The notes under the pieces: model-generated
Told to the model about the DNA's origin: nothing
Seen by the model: only the letters and a program-made list of their open reading frames with translations
The model's database searches: none
Made by a program: the position numbers and the translations under genes
In this document: one piece after another, positions 6,491-9,463 of the stretch
Layout of the letters: every line of letters begins with the position of its first letter
How positions within the stretch are numbered: position 1 is the first letter of the stretch
NCBI GenBank assembly: GCA_031278255.1
Contig: JAITKU010000087.1
Coordinates: 1-9,463 of the forward strand
Direction: 5' to 3'
DNA: 9,463 nt
DNA from: Eubacteriales Family XIII. Incertae Sedis bacterium
GTDB lineage: Bacteria > Bacillota > Clostridia > Peptostreptococcales > Anaerovoracaceae

Positions 6491-7177
6491 TCAATCAAAA
6501 CCGCTCAAACGCCCGTGCGCGCAAAAATCACATCCACCCCTCTCGCCCGCGCAGCTGCGGCACGCGCCCCGGGGCATACGCGCCGCATCCCGCACGGCAA
6601 AGAATATCCCGGCGCAGGATTTCGGCGGCCTTATGCTCCCGTCATCGAGAACCGTCGCGCCTATCCGCCCAAAGTCCAGCACGCGCGCGAGTTTCTTCAT
6701 CTCCCCGATATCCATGCCGTAATAACCCGGGCCGAAAGAATCGGAAAGGACGCCGTCCGTCCCCGCCGCGAGCCGCGCGCGCAGAGCCGCGCGCGCCGTG
6801 TCGAGATAGGCGGTCTGCCACAAATCCCGGTAAAACAGGTGTGAAAGGCGCCGGTCCGGCCCCTCGTCGGCGTGCAACGACAGGGCGTAGGCGTAAGCCC
6901 TTATCAGATTGTCCGCGTCCGTCTGCGCAAATGCGGGACAGGAAAACGCGACGCCCGCGAGCCGCAGCACGGGACCTTTCGGCGCGAGGGGCGCAAAGCA
7001 GGTCGCGACGGCCGCGAGCGTCGCCCCTTTCGTCCATCCCCGGTGCGCGGCGAGCGCATCCTCGAGCATACGCGCGTGCGAATCCTCGGCCGGATCGAAA
7101 CGGCAGACGGCTTTCAGCTGCGCCAGCGCCGCGTTATAAAGATCGGGCAATAAGAAGTTAATAAAAATTTCATCCAT
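6491..7177 (-). CDS. Stand-alone MetH-activation-domain-like protein (corrinoid methyltransferase reactivation)
   Basis: The 228-residue protein resembles the activation domain of cobalamin-dependent methionine synthase, which binds S-adenosylmethionine and supports reductive remethylation of oxidised B12. The diagnostic part is SDSFGPGYYGMDIGEMKKL (145-163), matching the SPGYG...EQKKL region of MetH with its key Gly-Tyr. RIGATVLDDGSIRPPKSCAG (171-190) follows, matching IGV-L-SGMM-P-KS-SG. AYAYALSLHADEG and LWQTAYLDTARA (93-130) fit the preceding helices. The C-terminus has a C-X2-C-X6-C-X2-C set (Cys206, 209, 216, 219), which could bind metal or an Fe-S cluster; I recall such Cys pairs in stand-alone members. 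No MetH or corrinoid gene is nearby. ATG at 7177 lacks a Shine-Dalgarno. The gene sits between a strong terminator and the pyrH promoter, so it looks like its own unit. Family membership is likely; the partner protein is unknown. Confidence 0.68.
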   Translation of the reverse strand: MDEIFINFLLPDLYNAALAQLKAVCRFDPAEDSHARMLEDALAAHRGWTKGATLAAVATCFAPLAPKGPVLRLAGVAFSCPAFAQTDADNLIRAYAYALSLHADEGPDRRLSHLFYRDLWQTAYLDTARAALRARLAAGTDGVLSDSFGPGYYGMDIGEMKKLARVLDFGRIGATVLDDGSIRPPKSCAGIFFAVRDAARMPRGACRSCAGERGGCDFCAHGRLSGFD

Positions 7178-7187
7178 TTTTGTATAT

Positions 7188-7193
7188 ATTATC
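7188..7193 (-). promoter_or_regulatory. Possible -10 element just upstream of the MetH-activation-like gene
   Basis: GATAAT on the minus strand, in an AT-rich patch (GGATAATATATAC), ends ten bases before the ATG at 7177. No TTGACA-like element is found 16-18 bases further upstream, where the DNA is G-rich. If used, transcription would start only a few bases before the ATG, giving a leaderless or nearly leaderless message, which would fit the absent Shine-Dalgarno. Confidence 0.3.
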
Positions 7194-7250
7194 CATAACG
7201 CCTGTCCCGCGCCCCCTCACGCGGATCGCGGCGCCCCCGCGCGGCGCAAG

Positions 7251-7274
7251 AAAAAAGCGCTTGCGCGCTTTTTT
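7251..7274 (-). terminator. Intrinsic terminator after tsf (probably works in both directions)
   Basis: A perfect 10-bp inverted repeat, AAAAAAGCGC and GCGCTTTTTT, encloses a four-base GCAA loop on the minus strand. It lies 16 bases after the tsf stop. The A6/T6 flanks are part of the stem and supply a U tract on either strand. It should end the rpsB-tsf transcript and separate it from the genes that follow. Confidence 0.9.
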
Positions 7275-7290
7275 GGTTGAACAAGAAACA

Positions 7291-8208
7291 TCAGCCTCCG
7301 ATCTGCTTCGCCACTTCCTCCGCGAAGTTCTCTTCCCGCTTCTCTATACCCTCTCCCACCTCGTAACGGACCATTTCCACGACCTTGAGGGGGGTCTGCA
7401 GGGCCTCCTCCGCCGCATCGATGTACTGCGCCACCGTGATATCGGGATTCTTCACGAATTTCTGTTCGAGCAGACAACTCTCCTTGAGTTCCTTTTTCAA
7501 CCTGCCGGCGACCATCTTTTCCACGATTGCGGCGGGCTTGCCCTCGTTCAGCGCCTGCCCGAGGAGTATCTTCCTCTCCGCTTCGATATACGCGGGATCG
7601 ACCTGCGACTCGTCGATGAACTTAGGACTCATCGAGGCGACCTGCATCGCGATATCCTTGCCCACGACGGAGACATCCTCATAAGGGGCCGTCGTTTCGA
7701 GTCCGATAACGACGCCGATCTTGCCGCCGCCGTGCGTGTAGCCGATATAGACGACGCCGGGGCTGCCGAGTTTTTCCGCGCGCCGTATGTTCAGATTCTC
7801 GCCTATCGTGGCGATCAGGCCGTTCAGCTTGTCCTTGACCGTCGTTTCCGCGTCGTCATAGGGGAGCGCGAGAAGCTCGGCAGGCTCGCTCCACGACGCT
7901 TCCGCCGCCAGCGTTGATACGGCTTCGACAAAGGCGACGAAATCTTCATTCTTCGCGACGAAGTCGGTTTCGGAATTGACCTCGACGATCGCCGCCGTCC
8001 CGCAATCCTGTGAAAACCTGATCCGAACAAGGCCCTCGGAGGCGATCCGGCCGGCTTTTTTCGCCGCCTTTGCGAGGCCCTTTTCACGCAGGACCTCTAT
8101 GGACCGTTCCATATCCCCGTCCGTTTCGATCAAGACGTTCTTGCAATCCATCATGCCTGCGCCCGTTCTCTCGCGCAGTTCCTTTACCATCGCGGCCGTT
8201 ACCGCCAT
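7291..8208 (-). CDS. tsf: Elongation factor Ts
   Basis: EF-Ts is the nucleotide exchange factor that removes GDP from EF-Tu. The N-terminus MAVTAAMVKELRERTGAGMM with DCKNVL is the textbook UBA-like family start. KKAGRIASEGLV and the EF-Tu-contacting loop ETDFVAKNEDF follow, then the two-subdomain core and a C-terminal helix with PDITVAQYIDAAEE. At 305 residues it is slightly longer than E. coli EF-Ts and ends in a short charged tail. I chose ATG at 8208: AGAGGTG lies at a normal distance upstream and the protein then begins in the canonical way. An in-frame GTG at 8217 would add three residues. The gene follows rpsB by 43 bases, the almost universal bacterial pairing, and ends at a strong terminator. 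Confidence 0.97.
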   Translation of the reverse strand: MAVTAAMVKELRERTGAGMMDCKNVLIETDGDMERSIEVLREKGLAKAAKKAGRIASEGLVRIRFSQDCGTAAIVEVNSETDFVAKNEDFVAFVEAVSTLAAEASWSEPAELLALPYDDAETTVKDKLNGLIATIGENLNIRRAEKLGSPGVVYIGYTHGGGKIGVVIGLETTAPYEDVSVVGKDIAMQVASMSPKFIDESQVDPAYIEAERKILLGQALNEGKPAAIVEKMVAGRLKKELKESCLLEQKFVKNPDITVAQYIDAAEEALQTPLKVVEMVRYEVGEGIEKREENFAEEVAKQIGG

Positions 8209-8251
8209 ATCACTCACCTCTTCCTGCCTACCGGCGAATCATCGATCGAAA

Positions 8252-9088
8252 TTAAAAATCATCCGCGGCGTCCGCGACCCCGGCGGGGGTCTCCGCCGCG
8301 TCCGCGGCGATCTCCGCGGCGGGCGCAACCGCCTCGGCTTCGGACGCGGCATCCGCACCCTCCGCGGGAGCGGTTTCCGCACCGTCCTCGCCCGCGTCGT
8401 AGCTTTCGCCCTGACGTCCCTCTATAACGGCGTCGGCCATGCCGCTCGCAATCAGCTTGATCGCGCGGATCGCGTCGTCGTTGGCCGGAATCACATAGTC
8501 CACATCGTCGGGATCGCAGTTCGTATCGACGATACCCACGATCGGAATGCCGAGTATGCGCGCCTCCTTGATCGCGATCCGTTCCTTTTTGGGATCGACC
8601 ACGAACAGGACGGCCGGCATCCCTTTCATCTCCTTGATACCGCCGAGGAATTTTTCAAGCCGCTCGAGTTCGAGCCGCAGCTTGCTCACTTCTTTCTTCG
8701 TCAGCGCGTCAAAGGTGCCGTCGGTTTCCATGTTCTTGATGTCGTAGAGCCGCTTGATTCGCGTCGAAATGGTCTTGTAGTTCGTCAGCGTACCGCCGAG
8801 CCACCGCTCGTTCACGAAGAACATGCCGCAGCGCGCGGCCTCATCCCGGATCGCGGACTGCGCCTGCTTCTTCGTGCCGACGAACAGCACCGGCGCGCCG
8901 CTCTCCCCGATCTCTCGCATAAACGCGTAGGCCGCATCTATCATCTTGACGGTCTTTTGCAGATCGATGATGTAGATACCGTTCCGCTCCGTAAAGATGT
9001 AGGGCGCCATCTTGGGGTTCCATCTTCGCGTCTGGTGGCCGAAATGTACGCCCGCTTCAAGCAATTGTTTCATTGAAATGACAGACAT
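8252..9088 (-). CDS. rpsB: 30S ribosomal protein S2
   Basis: S2 binds late to the 30S body/head junction and is needed, together with S1 where present, for translation initiation. The N-terminus MSVISMKQLLEAGVHFGHQT is typical, as are RRWNPKMAPYIF, ERNGIYIIDLQKT, FVGTKKQAQ, VNERWLGGTLTNYKT, DPKKERIAIKEA and the IVDTNCDPDDVDYVIPANDD segment. From about residue 230 the protein runs into an Ala/Glu/Asp-rich tail of nearly 50 residues that is probably disordered; the core alone matches the usual S2 length. I chose ATG at 9088 (278 residues), with GGAGG eight bases upstream. The longer ORF from 9136 adds 16 residues with no family resemblance. It is the first gene after the long upstream control region and heads the rpsB-tsf unit. 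Confidence 0.97.
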   Translation of the reverse strand: MSVISMKQLLEAGVHFGHQTRRWNPKMAPYIFTERNGIYIIDLQKTVKMIDAAYAFMREIGESGAPVLFVGTKKQAQSAIRDEAARCGMFFVNERWLGGTLTNYKTISTRIKRLYDIKNMETDGTFDALTKKEVSKLRLELERLEKFLGGIKEMKGMPAVLFVVDPKKERIAIKEARILGIPIVGIVDTNCDPDDVDYVIPANDDAIRAIKLIASGMADAVIEGRQGESYDAGEDGAETAPAEGADAASEAEAVAPAAEIAADAAETPAGVADAADDF

Positions 9089-9195
9089 GCTTCTTTCCTC
9101 CCGGTTTTCTCTTCCACCGAAAGGTTCGACAGGCAACCATAAAAGGCACCGGCCCGCCGCGATTCGGTGTGCAAATTTTGTGCAAGCTTACGCAA

Positions 9196-9213
9196 AGCGC
9201 GCAAAAGCGCGCT
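9196..9213 (-). promoter_or_regulatory. Hairpin at the predicted 5' end of the rpsB mRNA
   Basis: AGCGCGC and GCGCGCT form a perfect 7-bp stem around a TTTT loop (minus strand). The expected transcription start, about 7 bases after the -10, falls at its outer edge, so the message would begin with this stem-loop. It could protect the 5' end or belong to an S2-responsive leader; neither is shown by sequence alone. The run of T needed for a terminator is absent. Confidence 0.45.
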
Positions 9214-9218
9214 CATAT

Positions 9219-9247
9219 ACTATACTATATGCCGCAGGGAAAAGCAA
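9219..9247 (-). promoter_or_regulatory. Sigma-70/sigma-A type promoter for rpsB-tsf
   Basis: TTGCTT (9247-9242) is followed by a 17-base spacer and TATAGT (9224-9219) on the minus strand. A second, overlapping TATAGT (9229-9224) lies too close to this -35. The predicted start is near 9212, leaving an untranslated leader of about 124 bases before rpsB. Confidence 0.65.
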
Positions 9248-9268
9248 GCGGAAAAATCAAAACGCGTT

Positions 9269-9322
9269 TTTTGCGGCGAGGGGGTCGCACTTACCTTTTC
9301 AACTGACCTTTTGCGGCGAGGG
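9269..9322. repeat. Pair of 14-bp direct repeats upstream of the rpsB promoter
   Basis: TTTTGCGGCGAGGG (plus strand) occurs at 9269-9282 and again at 9309-9322, start to start 40 bases apart, close to four helical turns. The nearer copy lies 21 bases upstream of the rpsB -35. A shorter ACCTTTT repeat (9293-9299 and 9306-9312) lies between and partly within them. The layout would suit binding of a regulator to one face of the helix, but no known operator is recognised. Confidence 0.55.
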
Positions 9323-9463
9323 CCGGCGAGGCCTTAGCCTGATTATAAACTGCCCCGCGACAGGGCCGTCGCGTCTGCCCGGGTGTTTTTGACACATATT
9401 CGACGCAAATAAAAGGAATTCCGAAAAACAATACCGAAAAAAAAACAAAAAACACACCGAAAT

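Larger units (their letters stand above)
9089..9463. other. Gene-free control region upstream of rpsB
   Basis: No credible gene is found in these 375 bases on either strand. The part next to rpsB is a leader of about 120 bases with a 5' hairpin and two TTGCACA repeats (minus strand; 9168-9174 and 9179-9185 on plus). Then come the rpsB promoter, two 14-base direct repeats and a 6-bp inverted repeat CGCGAC/GTCGCG (9356-9373). The last 50 bases are very A-rich on the plus strand with three CCGAAA copies (9421, 9434, 9457). Confidence 0.7.

Noticed and set aside
6106..7161. A 351-codon plus-strand open frame spanning the pyrH leader and the MetH-activation-like gene
   Set aside because: It is rich in Arg, Pro and Ser, typical of an antisense shadow, and crosses a promoter and two minus-strand genes with clear motifs.
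7976..9076. A 366-codon plus-strand open frame over tsf and rpsB
   Set aside because: It is antisense to two of the most conserved bacterial genes, and its product has no recognisable domain.
9342..9347. Perfect TATAAT on the minus strand as a second rpsB promoter
   Set aside because: No acceptable -35 lies 16-18 bases upstream (the DNA there reads GACGGC-like) and no extended TG motif is present. It remains possible but unsupported.
9356..9373. CGCGAC/GTCGCG inverted repeat as a terminator
   Set aside because: It is a six-bp stem whose nearest T run (plus strand) is about eleven bases away. On the minus strand no T run follows.
9012..9392. A plus-strand frame covering the rpsB upstream region
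   Set aside because: It starts inside rpsB antisense, runs through the rpsB promoter and leader, and has no domain or ribosome site.
9389..9394. Perfect TTGACA on the plus strand as a promoter reading out of the window
   Set aside because: No TATAAT-like hexamer occurs at 15-19 bases downstream; the sequence there is AAATAAAAGGAA.
9421..9462. Three CCGAAA copies in A-rich DNA as a CRISPR-like or satellite array
   Set aside because: The units are only six bases with unequal spacing; this is low-complexity A-rich DNA at the window edge.

Overview
The window is a bacterial core-genome stretch, almost all on the minus strand, from a GC-rich member of the Firmicutes (Bacillota), probably an anaerobic Clostridia-like lineage. 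Three things point there: the gene order rpsB-tsf ... pyrH-frr-uppS-cdsA-dxr-rseP, the strong purine-rich Shine-Dalgarno sites, and a stand-alone corrinoid/MetH-activation-type protein. The lineage is inferred from gene order and protein motifs; no database search was possible.

In transcription order (high to low coordinates): 9089-9463 is a gene-free control region with a sigma-70-like promoter, a 5' hairpin and upstream direct repeats. It drives rpsB (ribosomal protein S2) and tsf (EF-Ts), which end at a near-perfect intrinsic terminator (7251-7274). Next comes a self-contained gene for a MetH-activation-domain protein (6491-7177). A second promoter (6409-6437) then starts a tight seven-gene operon: pyrH (UMP kinase), frr (ribosome recycling factor), a 68-codon single-PASTA-like ORF, uppS (undecaprenyl diphosphate synthase), cdsA (CDP-diacylglycerol synthase), dxr (DXP reductoisomerase) and rseP (intramembrane site-2 protease).

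The operon joins translation (S2, EF-Ts, RRF) and pyrimidine nucleotide supply (PyrH) to envelope building. Dxr feeds the MEP isoprenoid pathway, UppS makes the undecaprenyl carrier for peptidoglycan, CdsA activates phosphatidate for phospholipids, and RseP handles membrane proteolysis. Stop/start overlaps (frr/PASTA-like/uppS) and short gaps suggest translational coupling.

The left end (1-863) is different. It is a visibly AT-richer, unrecognised gene on the same strand, cut by the window edge, lying where Firmicutes usually carry further housekeeping genes such as ispG or proS. It is the best candidate for accessory or acquired DNA. The other less ordinary items are the PASTA-like mini-protein and the MetH-activation gene placed between tsf and pyrH. 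I see no CRISPR array, rRNA, tRNA, transposase or other mobile element.
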